Origin: Saprospiraceae bacterium
GTDB taxonomy: Bacteria; Bacteroidota; Bacteroidia; Chitinophagales; Saprospiraceae
NCBI GenBank assembly: GCA_022841745.1
Contig: JALHQW010000001.1
Location: 184,056-248,055 of the forward strand
Direction: 5' to 3'
Length of the DNA: 64,000 nt
Within the stretch, counting starts at the first letter, position 1. Each line of letters opens with the position of its first letter. Of the stretch, positions 52,659 through 62,356 are shown one piece after another. Below the pieces are notes generated by a model that was not told the origin of the DNA, did no database searches, and worked only from the letters and a program-made list of their open reading frames with translations. The position numbers and the translations under genes are program-made.

Positions 52659-53024
52659 TTTAATTGAGTGATTGTGGCCTGGCCGTTTACCAAGCCGGAT
52701 TATTTAAGATACTGTTGTAACCTTGTTGGTTCCCGGCCTGTAGTGGAAATAGCCACGAAACCGGGGTGGGGTAGTTAAGTGCGTGGTTACTAATCAAGGG
52801 AAACATCAGAGAAAGGGGAAATGTGATTTTTCCGCTTTCCAATCTTGGATTTCATTTGGGAAGATAATAGCTACCCAAATAAACGACTCCTCCAAATAGT
52901 CACCATGCGCAAACTAAAACGCCTTTGCGTAAGCTGTAATCAGCCGTTACCCCAAAAAGCATGGAAAAGGAGTAGGCCGGAAGATGCCCGGCATGACCCG
53001 AACACCTTCCAGCCTTATCTTCTT
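52659..53024 (-). other. 366-bp rpsO-pnp intergenic region with long hairpin
   Basis: Arms 52975-52986 and 53003-53014 pair over 12 bp in the minus-strand transcript (GGCTGGAAGGTG with CATCTTCCGGCC, two G-U pairs) directly after the rpsO stop; CGG/CCG can extend it inward. In other bacteria this interval holds the RNase III or terminator structure that controls pnp. No gene is supported in it; a weak plus-strand frame is likely chance. Confidence 0.6.
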
Positions 53025-53300
53025 TTAGCCACGGATACCAAGTGCCTGTATCAATGAACGGTACTTGGCGATGTCCTTGCGCTTCAAGTACTCAAGAAGG
53101 CTTTTGCGCTTGCCTACCATCATAAGGAGGCTCCTGCGGGTAGCATGGTCTTTCTTGAATTTGTTAAGGTGCTCGGAAAGGCTTTTGATTCGGAAAGTGA
53201 AGAGAGCGACTTGACCTTCGATGGAGCCTGTGTTATTGGCATCGCCACCATAATTTTGGAAGATTTCTTGTTTCTTCTCTGCGGAAAGATAAACTGCCAT
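53025..53300 (-). CDS. rpsO: 30S ribosomal protein S15
   Basis: 91 residues from MAVYLSAEKKQEIF; the longer frame begins in front of the natural start. Binds 16S rRNA and helps assemble the 30S platform. Conserved blocks: GSIEGQVALFTFRIKSLSEHL, HATRRSLLMMVGKRKSLLEYL (parts) and the YRSLIQALGIRG end. Its promoter -7 element is TACCTTTG about 135 bp upstream. Confidence 0.97.
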   Translation of the reverse strand: MAVYLSAEKKQEIFQNYGGDANNTGSIEGQVALFTFRIKSLSEHLNKFKKDHATRRSLLMMVGKRKSLLEYLKRKDIAKYRSLIQALGIRG

Positions 53301-53433
53301 TATAAAAAAAATGCGCAAAAAACAACACGCACAGGGCTGTAACTCATTGCTTATCAATTATTTATGATGAAACAACTCGTCCTGTGAGCCTGCTTTTAGC
53401 CGTTAGTGATTACGGAAATCAGTTACAGCGGCG

Positions 53434-53441
53434 CAAAGGTA
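53434..53441 (-). promoter_or_regulatory. -7 element TACCTTTG for rpsO
   Basis: TACCTTTGCGCC on the minus strand, the same extended form as at mdh; TTTC about 17 bp upstream is a near match to the -33 element. The leader of roughly 130 nt leaves room for autoregulation by S15. Confidence 0.5.
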
Positions 53442-53506
53442 GGCTTTTTTGATAGATGAAACGCATAGACTAAAACTGTTTTTTTATAAAATGTTTGGCT
53501 TGCAGC

Positions 53507-53540
53507 TTTGGAAACTATGTTGAATATACTTTTAATTTTG
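53507..53540 (+). promoter_or_regulatory. Promoter of the CRTAC1-type gene
   Basis: TTTG at 53507-53510, 22-bp spacer, TAATTTTG at 53533-53540; the start codon follows 22 bp after the -7 element, giving a short leader. Confidence 0.6.
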
Positions 53541-53562
53541 CCACCAGTGAAAAATCAGCCAC

Positions 53563-55416
53563 ATGCGGAAAACATTAATCGTAGCTGCTTTAGTATTTTG
53601 TGAAAGAACCGACTTGCTTTCCCAAGCCAGTTTTTCGGACATTTCTTCACAGGCTGGCGTCAACCAAACAGGCATGAATTACGGCATTGCTATTGGAGAC
53701 TACAATAACGATGGGCTGGAAGACATTTTTGCCACACGTATGGTAAATGGCGGAACCCTTTTCAAGAACAATGGAAATGAGAATGGCGGCATACCAAGTT
53801 TTCAAAACGTAACGCAAGCTGCCGGCATCAACCCAGCTCCAACTGCCCAGTTTGCTATTTGGGGTGATGTGGACAACGATGGTTGGCTCGACCTTTTCTT
53901 AGGCGCACGTGACGAAGAAAATTCACTCTACCGCAACAACCAAGATGGCACCTTTACTGATGTGACCACATCAGCTGGAGTTGCAACGGGCGGTAGGGTC
54001 AAGTCGGCCCTCTTCGCTGACGTGGACATGGATGGTTGGTTGGACATCTATGTAGCTCGGCTCGGATGGGAAAATATCCTCTATCGCAACAACCAAGATG
54101 GAACCTTTACCGATATTACCATCCAAGCGGGTGTAACTGATGCTTCCATTTCAATGGGAGCTATTTTCTTTGATTACGACAACGATGGCGACCCCGACCT
54201 TTACCTTACACACGACGCCAATGTGCCCAATATCCTTTATAGGAACAACGGTAACCCAAATGGTACGGGTGTGACTTTTACCAATGTCTCGAACCCAACG
54301 GGCGCCAATATCGCTGCCATGGGCATGGGAGTGGACGTTGCCGACATCAACAACGATGGTTGGTTGGACATTTACATCACCAACCTCGGTGCCAATACGC
54401 TTTTGTTAAACAATGGCAATCCAGGCGGCTTTGGTCATTATTTCTGGAGCATAGCAGAACTGGCGGGTGTGGCCGACCCTGGGATGGGCTGGGGATGCAG
54501 TTTTTTCGATTACGACAACGATGGATGGCAAGATTTATATGTGGCTAATGACAGCTATTTTTCACCTTTTCCCAACCTGCTTTATCGCAACAACGCTAAT
54601 CCCTCTCCAAGCGGGGTAACCTTTTCGGTTGCAAGCCAAGGTACGGTGCTTCACAGCATGGAAGGCGGCTATGGCTTCGGCTGTTTTGACATGGACAACG
54701 ATGGGCTGCTTGATATTTATTTGGCAAACTATGGCGGGGACGTGGGCAATCAATTGTTCAAAAACACCATGAACAACACGAATAATTGGTTGAAAATCAA
54801 GGCGGTAGGGGTACAGAGTAATAAGTCGGGAATAGGGGCAAGGGCTGTTTTGAAAATAGGAAGTCGCAGCTTGATGGACGAGGTGAACGGCGGCAACAGT
54901 TGGGCTTCCCAAAGCAGCTTGGTGCTGCATTTTGGGCTGGGAACTGTCAATTCAGTTGACCTGTTGACGATTCGCTGGCCGAGTGGCATCATTGACAGTT
55001 TTGAAAATGTGGCAGCAAATCAACTATTGGAAGTGATAGAAGGCGAGAGCAAGGTAAGCGACAATGACCCAACTCCAGGCCCTCAAATTGATTCCCTTCC
55101 AGAGCAGTTCGTGGAAGGCCCTTTTGGATACAGCTTGTCTGGGTCTTCTGATTCCAATTCGTTGGATGGAGTAATTTCAATAATTCCCAACCCATTCAAT
55201 AAAGAATTGGCGGTAGTTTTCAATGAACAGGCGTTGCAAGCCAATGTATTGGAAACCAGGTTGTTGGATGGGGCAGGCAGGGAATTGGTACAGCAAAAAA
55301 TAAAAGGAAAACCAACAGTGGTGACCATAAATACGCAGGATGTTACCGCAGGGCTTTACTATCTCCAAATCATCACCGAACAGGGCACTATCACCTTAAA
55401 AGCTATGAAACTTTGA
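53563..55416 (+). CDS. CRTAC1/ASPIC-UnbV FG-GAP protein with T9SS type A domain
   Basis: 617 residues with a short signal (IVAALVFCERTDLLSQ), then about seven FG-GAP/VCBS repeats (DYNNDGLEDIFATRM, DVDNDGWLDLFLGA, DVDMDGWLDIYVAR and others) that form a calcium-binding beta propeller, an ASPIC/UnbV domain (WLKIKAVGVQSNKSGIGARA ... IRWPSGIIDSFENV, about 405-500) and a type A sorting domain (VISIIPNPFNKELAVVF ... TAGLYYLQIITEQG). Exported adhesion-type protein in this phylum; the ligand is unknown. Its 3' end overlaps recF by 14 bp. Confidence 0.92.
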   Translation: MRKTLIVAALVFCERTDLLSQASFSDISSQAGVNQTGMNYGIAIGDYNNDGLEDIFATRMVNGGTLFKNNGNENGGIPSFQNVTQAAGINPAPTAQFAIWGDVDNDGWLDLFLGARDEENSLYRNNQDGTFTDVTTSAGVATGGRVKSALFADVDMDGWLDIYVARLGWENILYRNNQDGTFTDITIQAGVTDASISMGAIFFDYDNDGDPDLYLTHDANVPNILYRNNGNPNGTGVTFTNVSNPTGANIAAMGMGVDVADINNDGWLDIYITNLGANTLLLNNGNPGGFGHYFWSIAELAGVADPGMGWGCSFFDYDNDGWQDLYVANDSYFSPFPNLLYRNNANPSPSGVTFSVASQGTVLHSMEGGYGFGCFDMDNDGLLDIYLANYGGDVGNQLFKNTMNNTNNWLKIKAVGVQSNKSGIGARAVLKIGSRSLMDEVNGGNSWASQSSLVLHFGLGTVNSVDLLTIRWPSGIIDSFENVAANQLLEVIEGESKVSDNDPTPGPQIDSLPEQFVEGPFGYSLSGSSDSNSLDGVISIIPNPFNKELAVVFNEQALQANVLETRLLDGAGRELVQQKIKGKPTVVTINTQDVTAGLYYLQIITEQGTITLKAMKL

Positions 55417-56506
55417 CCAATTCTCCATTATCAATCACCAGCTTTTTATAGTCACCGCCGTATTGTTTGGCCATTTCTTCTGCCCGTTCTGGATGGGTAT
55501 CGGTGATGAAAACTTGACCGAAGTCGCCTTTCACCAACAGCTCAATGAGCTGCCCCACTCGTTTATCGTCCAATTTATCGAAAAGGTCATCGAGTAGGAG
55601 CAAGGGTTTTTTCTGTTTTTGCTGGCGCAACAATTCATATTGGGCAAGTTTCATGGCCAGCACGAACGATTTCAGCTGCCCTTGTGAAGCAAACCGCTTG
55701 AGGGGTAGGCTTTTCATCGAAAATACCAAGTCGTCCTTGTGGATACCGACCGTGGTGCGCTCTAAAATCCGGTCTTTCTCCATGCCTTTTTCCAAGCGCT
55801 CCATGAAATTCCCTTCTGACAATTGGGAGTGGTACTCACATTCAACTGGCTCGGCTTCCTCGCTGATGCTTGCATAATACTGGTTAAAAGCAGGCTGGAA
55901 CTGTTCAATGAACCATTTCCTTTTTTGGAAAATATACTCGGCTGGGGCTTCCAACTGGTGGTTATAGGTTTCCAATAGCAGCGGATTGAAACCACCTTCG
56001 TCCCCAAATTTTTTCAAGGCTGCGTTCCTTTTGTCCAATATCCGGTTGTAGTTTACCAATGCGTCAAGGTATTGCGGGTCGAGTTGACATAGCGTGTTGT
56101 CCATGAAGCGGCGGCGTTCCTCGCTCCCCTCCAAAGCCAATGCCGTGTCGTCGGGTGCCAGGAACACGATGGGGAGTAGGCCCACATGGTCGGATAGGCG
56201 AGGGTAGGGGGCATCGTTCCGTTCAAAGACCTTGCTTTTGGCAGGCACCACTTTAGCTACGATTTTCTCTATTTTTTCGATGAAAAATTGACCCTCCAAG
56301 CGGAAGAACCCTTCCCCTTTCCGTACCACATTCTTGTCGGTGCTTTGGAAATGGCTTTTGCTCATGCATAGGTAGTAAATGGCGTCAAGCAGGTTGGTCT
56401 TACCCATGCCGTTGAACCCCGTTATTAGGTTCAGCCGCTCTGAAAACTCCACGTTTTCGAATTCGTAATTCCTGAAATTGGTAAGCTTGATTTGCTGAAG
56501 GTGCAT
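55403..56506 (-). CDS. recF: DNA replication and repair protein RecF
   Basis: SMC-like ATPase that loads RecA at gaps in DNA. 367 residues. Walker A GFNGMGKT (30-37), the typical opening MHLQQIKLTNFRNYEFENVEF (part), VFLAPDDTALALEGSEERRRFMD region, signature FASQGQLKSFVLAMKLAQ and Walker B LLLLDDLFDKLD are all in place. TATCTTTG at 56518-56511 on the minus strand lies only 5 bp before the start, which would give an almost leaderless mRNA. It is not beside dnaA/dnaN, as is usual in this phylum. Confidence 0.95.
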   Translation of the reverse strand: MHLQQIKLTNFRNYEFENVEFSERLNLITGFNGMGKTNLLDAIYYLCMSKSHFQSTDKNVVRKGEGFFRLEGQFFIEKIEKIVAKVVPAKSKVFERNDAPYPRLSDHVGLLPIVFLAPDDTALALEGSEERRRFMDNTLCQLDPQYLDALVNYNRILDKRNAALKKFGDEGGFNPLLLETYNHQLEAPAEYIFQKRKWFIEQFQPAFNQYYASISEEAEPVECEYHSQLSEGNFMERLEKGMEKDRILERTTVGIHKDDLVFSMKSLPLKRFASQGQLKSFVLAMKLAQYELLRQQKQKKPLLLLDDLFDKLDDKRVGQLIELLVKGDFGQVFITDTHPERAEEMAKQYGGDYKKLVIDNGELVKVS

Positions 56507-56527
56507 GAGGCAAAGATAGGTTTTTGT

Positions 56528-57979
56528 TCACTGTTTTGGCCTTAGAATCAATACGCCCCAGTGCAATTCCAATTTCGGCAGCTTTAGATGGAGTATTTCC
56601 CCATTCCTTTGAAAATCAATTATTTGCGAAGCAGCTAATTTCGAAAAATCGCCATCTTGCGCAGCTTGTTCATGGACGGATTCATTGTATTCAACTGGTG
56701 TCAGCAATTCTATGGAGGCGATTCCATTTTCAAAAAAACGCCTTTCGTTCAACTTCAAACCGAAAGGTTCCATCAGCACGTGCCAGTCCAATAGGTGCAC
56801 GACGACTGGGGCGTTAGTTGTGTTGGGTTTTGCCCTTGCAAAAGCGTGGAATTGTCTTCTGTAATTATCAAAACTGATGGGCAACGAATTGCCGTCCACA
56901 TAGCGGTTTTCATCCTGCGAATTGGCATAAAATGCATCTTCATACCCATCGAGCCAAGGCGCAATGGCCCTGACGAAGCCGTAAATCGGAGCATATTGTT
57001 TCGGCGTACCGAAGTAGCGGTCTTTGCCGCCGCCTTGCCATACATCCCAAGGCACCAGCATATTGCCACCAGCTGCGTAAGTGGCGGCAATCATTTTCTG
57101 CACCAACCAATCCCGGCGGTCGTTGGAGAACGTAAAAACCTGTGCCTTCCCAAGCCGCCTTGCCTCCCTGATGGTCGAGTAGATGAATTCAGGGTTGGCC
57201 CTGCGTTCTGGAATTTCGGCAATACCAAAATCAAATTCAGCAAAAGGGAAAAGCTCCCAGTCCCCTTCGAAATTATTACTGGAAAAAGGTACTTCCCTGT
57301 CCGCCAAGGCTGTCGCCCTTTTTTTCATTTTTTGATGAAACTCCTTTACAGATACTTCTTGAATTTCAGTAGGTAGTACGCCAAGGCTATCAGCCTTTTT
57401 TTGACAAAACTCACAATAGCAAATGTCTTCCCATTTGTTGCGGAGCAATAAAAAGCCCATAGCGGGGTCGTCCACTTGGAAGCCATGCGCCCCAGCGTTC
57501 AGCGCTGCCTCGATATGTGCAAAATAGCTCGCCTGAAAAGCTGGATGGTTGACACAACCCCACCAATTGCTCCATCCTTTCATCCAAGGCGCTGTGACTT
57601 TTTCACCCTGCTTGTTAATTACTCGGCCTTGCCGGTTGGAGGTGCTACCTAATGGCAAATCGGGTAGGGTAGGAGTGAGCGCTACTTGCAACTTATAGCC
57701 CAAAGAATCAGCCTTTCGAATGAAGTTGGGGTTGGTGGTATAGACCCAATTTAAATAGGTAGCATGGAAGCTTTTTGCAGCAGCAAAGGTCTCAAGCGTG
57801 TCATTGGCATCTCGTGGTCGCTCCCATCGGCTGGAGAAGCAGACATCGCTGTAGCGGGGGGCACCAGGAGGGAGCTTGGCTTGGTGGGCTGATTGTTGAA
57901 CGGTCAGCCATTTTTGCGAAGCGCAACCAGCAGCTACCAAACAATAAAGGATGCAAAGGAGGACGGGCCGTGGGAACAT
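56528..57979 (-). CDS. Lipoprotein with glycosidase-like TIM-barrel features
   Basis: 483 residues, lipobox VAAGC (Cys19). The body has barrel-like blocks: FHATYLNWVYTTN, ALTPTLPDLP, HIEAALNAGAHGFQVDDPAMGF, a CxxC pair ICYCEFCQKK, QVFTFSNDRRDW, and MLVPWDVWQGGGKDRYFG. The pattern of a beta-strand ending in DD and Trp/Gly-rich loops recalls glycoside hydrolases of GH42 or GH-A type, and the last 90 residues look like a beta sandwich. This is inference; no named family was recognised. It precedes recF by 21 bp on the same strand. Confidence 0.65.
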   Translation of the reverse strand: MFPRPVLLCILYCLVAAGCASQKWLTVQQSAHQAKLPPGAPRYSDVCFSSRWERPRDANDTLETFAAAKSFHATYLNWVYTTNPNFIRKADSLGYKLQVALTPTLPDLPLGSTSNRQGRVINKQGEKVTAPWMKGWSNWWGCVNHPAFQASYFAHIEAALNAGAHGFQVDDPAMGFLLLRNKWEDICYCEFCQKKADSLGVLPTEIQEVSVKEFHQKMKKRATALADREVPFSSNNFEGDWELFPFAEFDFGIAEIPERRANPEFIYSTIREARRLGKAQVFTFSNDRRDWLVQKMIAATYAAGGNMLVPWDVWQGGGKDRYFGTPKQYAPIYGFVRAIAPWLDGYEDAFYANSQDENRYVDGNSLPISFDNYRRQFHAFARAKPNTTNAPVVVHLLDWHVLMEPFGLKLNERRFFENGIASIELLTPVEYNESVHEQAAQDGDFSKLAASQIIDFQRNGEILHLKLPKLELHWGVLILRPKQ

Positions 57980-58025
57980 TCGTTGCTTTTTGCAGCAAGG
58001 TACGTGCCTGTGGGAAATAAAAAAA

Positions 58026-58050
58026 GGCAGTAGCCCTAAAGACCACTGCC
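58026..58050 (-). terminator. Terminator of the coiled-coil protein gene
   Basis: On the minus strand GGCAGTGG pairs with CTACTGCC (one G-U), followed by TTTTTTT; it starts 45 bp after the gene's stop. Confidence 0.7.
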
Positions 58051-58094
58051 CAAAAACAACTTCTATTGAGATAAAGGCTTTCCGAATTTATTGG

Positions 58095-59213
58095 TCAGTT
58101 TCCGGCGACTTTTCCATCTTCCACGATTCTTTTCGTGCCATTAACCAACGTGAATACTACCCCGTTTTTGGGATACACGAGCCGAAGCTCGTAATTGCTG
58201 CCTTCTTTCGGCTGCGTATTGATGTACCGGACTGAGACCGGTTTTCCTTCGTACTTGAATTTGTAGCCCATCGCCCCCATCTCGCTGTTGGGGAAGGCTG
58301 GGTTCTTTTCGTTGAATGGAACCACCGCCTTGTTATCGAGGTCGTACAGTTGTAGGATGAACTTCTCATCCATGATGGCCTCTTGGTCGGCATTGCTCAA
58401 GTCAAAATCCACGAAAGTATAGCGCCATTCGTCGGACTTGATTCGCTTGAGTTCGTTGTCACCGTCCCGATTCCGCAGGCTGATGCCCTTGAAACTAACC
58501 GAAGTGTTTTGAACAATATTGTTCAAACGCTCCTGCTGTTTGAGCTTGATGGCCGCATGCAATTCCGCGGGAACATTGGTTGACTCAGGGCTTGGTGATT
58601 GGCTTGGCGGTTGGTTGATGATTGGTTCGGGTGTTGGTTGAGGTGCAGGTTCAGGCAGTTCCTGTTCCGTCTGCTTAATCTTTCTGTTGAGTTCATTGAG
58701 TGCAACATCGTTGCGCAACTGGGACTCTTCCTGCTTGCGCTGCTTATCTTTCAATGAAATGCGTTCCCGATCAATTTCCTCCATTTTCTGGAGTTGCTCA
58801 TCACGCTGTAGCTCCAATGACTTTATCTGAGCTTGGTATTTCGAACCGCTTTCTTTTAAACGGTTTATTTGTTCCGTTAACGAAGCGACTTTGTCGTCGT
58901 GCTTCTGAATGGTCTTGTTGAGTTTTGCGATAGTGCCTTTCAGTTCTGCTATTTTGGCGTGCAGTTGCTGGTTTTGAAAATGCAACACCGTAACACTATC
59001 CTTAAAAAGCTGCAATTCTTGCTGAACTTCTTCCAGCTTGAGTACAGCTTCATCCCGTTCTTGACTGACAAGAACGATTTTCGCTTCTTTGTTCTTAATG
59101 GTTTGCTTTAGTTCCGAAATGTACCCGCCTTGGTAAAGAATGACGGCGAGGCCAATTGCAAGGACAGCCGAAGCTGTAATTATTATGGGTAATTTTTTCG
59201 TCATGCTGTTCAT
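58095..59213 (-). CDS. Membrane-anchored coiled-coil protein
   Basis: 372 residues: one N-terminal membrane segment (IIITASAVLAIGLAVILYQGG), a coiled coil of about 145 residues (roughly 33-180, dense in Lys, Glu, Gln, Leu heptads), a Pro/Ser-rich linker (EPAPQPTPEPIINQPPSQSP, about 183-210) and a C-terminal globular beta-type domain (SDEWRYTFVDFDLSN ... KFKYEGKPVSVRYINTQ). The layout suggests an inner-membrane protein that spans the periplasm or a scaffold. No family recognised. Confidence 0.8.
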   Translation of the reverse strand: MNSMTKKLPIIITASAVLAIGLAVILYQGGYISELKQTIKNKEAKIVLVSQERDEAVLKLEEVQQELQLFKDSVTVLHFQNQQLHAKIAELKGTIAKLNKTIQKHDDKVASLTEQINRLKESGSKYQAQIKSLELQRDEQLQKMEEIDRERISLKDKQRKQEESQLRNDVALNELNRKIKQTEQELPEPAPQPTPEPIINQPPSQSPSPESTNVPAELHAAIKLKQQERLNNIVQNTSVSFKGISLRNRDGDNELKRIKSDEWRYTFVDFDLSNADQEAIMDEKFILQLYDLDNKAVVPFNEKNPAFPNSEMGAMGYKFKYEGKPVSVRYINTQPKEGSNYELRLVYPKNGVVFTLVNGTKRIVEDGKVAGN

Positions 59214-59619
59214 GGGACCCGGTTTTGGGCAGCCATGAAAACAGAGAATAAAGCCTTTTCAGCAATGTTGTTTAAGCCTTTTTTCAGTGTTCTCCTGCTG
59301 CGGTGATGGTGTCGGTCAAAATCCCATCTGGGCGTTTTCGATTTCCTCTTACGTGATGGGTGGTGTCTTGGGTTTCAGTTTTTTACAAAAATTTATAAAA
59401 AAATGATTTTGTAAAAAGCTGAATGTTAAATATCTGCATGACTACTACTTTTTCAAACATTATACCAAAAAATCATTTATGCTAAAAAATAATTTATTTT
59501 AATTGGTTCTACGTGCATTTTGGTAGGATGTTTTGAATTGGACAAAAAAAGAAAGCCCGACCATTGGTCGGGCTTTCTTTTTATAAATAGGCAGTTATCC
59601 TTAGAAACAAACCTTCCAA
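59214..59619. other. 406-bp region upstream of the coiled-coil gene, with AT-rich palindrome
   Basis: Contains the eno terminator at its right end and a palindrome TTTTTACAAAA (59380-59390) / TTTTGTAAAAA (59407-59417), an exact 11-bp inverted repeat with a 16-bp spacer, in very AT-rich DNA. It may hold the promoter or an operator of the coiled-coil gene; nothing coding was seen. Confidence 0.5.
59548..59580 (-). terminator. Terminator of eno
   Basis: AAAGAAAGCCCGACC / GGTCGGGCTTTCTTT, a perfect 15-bp stem with loop ATT and T-runs in both directions, 40 bp past the eno stop. Confidence 0.92.
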
Positions 59620-61019
<1,400 letters not shown>

Positions 61020-61025
61020 AGTTTG

Positions 61026-62147
61026 TTAAGCAAATTGTGGTACAGCCTCGCCTTTCGACACAGCTATCATTTCTACGAAATTATCGAACAAATAGCGGGC
61101 ATCATGTGGGCCAGGTGAGGCTTCGGGGTGGTACTGAACCGAGAAAGCCTGTTTGTGCTTCACCCGAATCCCCTCAATAGTATCGTCGTTGAGGTTGATA
61201 TGTGTAATCTCAATGTCAGAGCGGTCGAGCAGTTGGTCGGCCCGAACGCCAAAACCGTGATTCTGGCTGGTGATTTCGGCATGGCCAGTCACGAGGTTTT
61301 TCACGGGGTGGTTGATGCCTCGGTGGCCGTTGTGCATTTTATAAGTAGATATGCCCATCGCCAACGCCAAGATTTGGTGGCCCAAGCAAATGCCGAACAG
61401 CGGTTTGTCTTCTGCCAAAATGCTTTTAGCCGTTTCGACCGCGTAGCCCATTGGGGCAGGGTCGCCAGGGCCGTTGGAGAGGAAGTAACCATCGGGATTC
61501 CACTTCCTAACTTCGGCAATTGGGGTTTTGGCAGGGAAAACCTGCACTTGGCATCCCCTTTCCACCATACAGTTCAGGATATTGCGCTTCACGCCATAGT
61601 CCATGACCGCTACCTTGAACTTGGCGTCTGCATTGCCCAAGAAATAAGGACTGGTGGTGCTGACCTTCGAGGCGAGTTCCAAACCATCCATGCTCGGCAC
61701 CTTGGCAAGTTGAGCTTTCAAGCTAGGAATATCGGTAATTTCAGAAGAAAGGATGGCGTTCATAGCCCCTTTGCTGCGGATATGCCGAACGATAGCCCTT
61801 GTATCCACGTCTGAGATGCCAACCAAGTTCTCTTGCTCGAAATAGTCTTGAATGGAAGAAGTGGCCAATAGCCGACTGTACTGCCAAGTGAAGTTCTTGC
61901 AGACCAAGCCCGCTATCTTGATAGATGCTGATTCGGTTTCCGAAATGCGGGTTCCATAATTGCCAATATGGGCATTGGTCGTAACTAGGAGTTGCCCGAA
62001 ATAGGATGGGTCGGTAAACACTTCCTGGTAACCTGTCATACCGGTATTGAAACAAAGTTCGCCCGATGTGGTGCCAATTCTACCGGCCGATTTGCCGTAG
62101 AAGATGGTGCCATCTTCAAGGAGTAGTACCGCTGGAACTTGCGTCAT
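61026..62147 (-). CDS. carA: Carbamoyl-phosphate synthase small subunit
   Basis: Glutaminase subunit that supplies ammonia for carbamoyl phosphate in arginine and pyrimidine synthesis. 373 residues: N-terminal CPSase domain (LLLEDGTIFYGKSAGRIG, FNTGMTGYQEVFTDPSY) and a class I glutamine amidotransferase domain with the nucleophile Cys in LFGICLGHQ and the His-Glu pair in VQYHPEASPGPHD. All catalytic residues are present. carB is not adjacent. Confidence 0.97.
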   Translation of the reverse strand: MTQVPAVLLLEDGTIFYGKSAGRIGTTSGELCFNTGMTGYQEVFTDPSYFGQLLVTTNAHIGNYGTRISETESASIKIAGLVCKNFTWQYSRLLATSSIQDYFEQENLVGISDVDTRAIVRHIRSKGAMNAILSSEITDIPSLKAQLAKVPSMDGLELASKVSTTSPYFLGNADAKFKVAVMDYGVKRNILNCMVERGCQVQVFPAKTPIAEVRKWNPDGYFLSNGPGDPAPMGYAVETAKSILAEDKPLFGICLGHQILALAMGISTYKMHNGHRGINHPVKNLVTGHAEITSQNHGFGVRADQLLDRSDIEITHINLNDDTIEGIRVKHKQAFSVQYHPEASPGPHDARYLFDNFVEMIAVSKGEAVPQFA

Positions 62148-62293
62148 GCGTATAGTTTTTTAAAGAATTTGGTAATGAAAATGGAAAGGAATGCGGCTGG
62201 AATAGGCCGTGAATTGAAGGAAGTATGCTGGTGCCTGTTTTTATTGATAGCCACTTAAACTGGTTTTGAACAACAGCTTTTCAAAATCAACGG

Positions 62294-62301
62294 CAAATAT
62301 A
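62294..62301 (-). promoter_or_regulatory. Possible -7 element TATATTTG upstream of carA
   Basis: Fits TAnnTTTG on the minus strand, about 150 bp before the carA start; no matching TTTG at -33. Confidence 0.3.
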
Positions 62302-62356
62302 GCGCATGCGCCATTAAATGAGCGTTAGAATTTGGAATTGTTGAAAAAATGAGTTT

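Noticed and set aside
52845..53057. 70-aa plus-strand frame with CVSCNQPLP in the rpsO-pnp gap
   Set aside because: The CxxC start looks like a small zinc-ribbon protein, but it overlaps the rpsO 3' end and the conserved hairpin, and no second Cys pair follows. Left out as chance.
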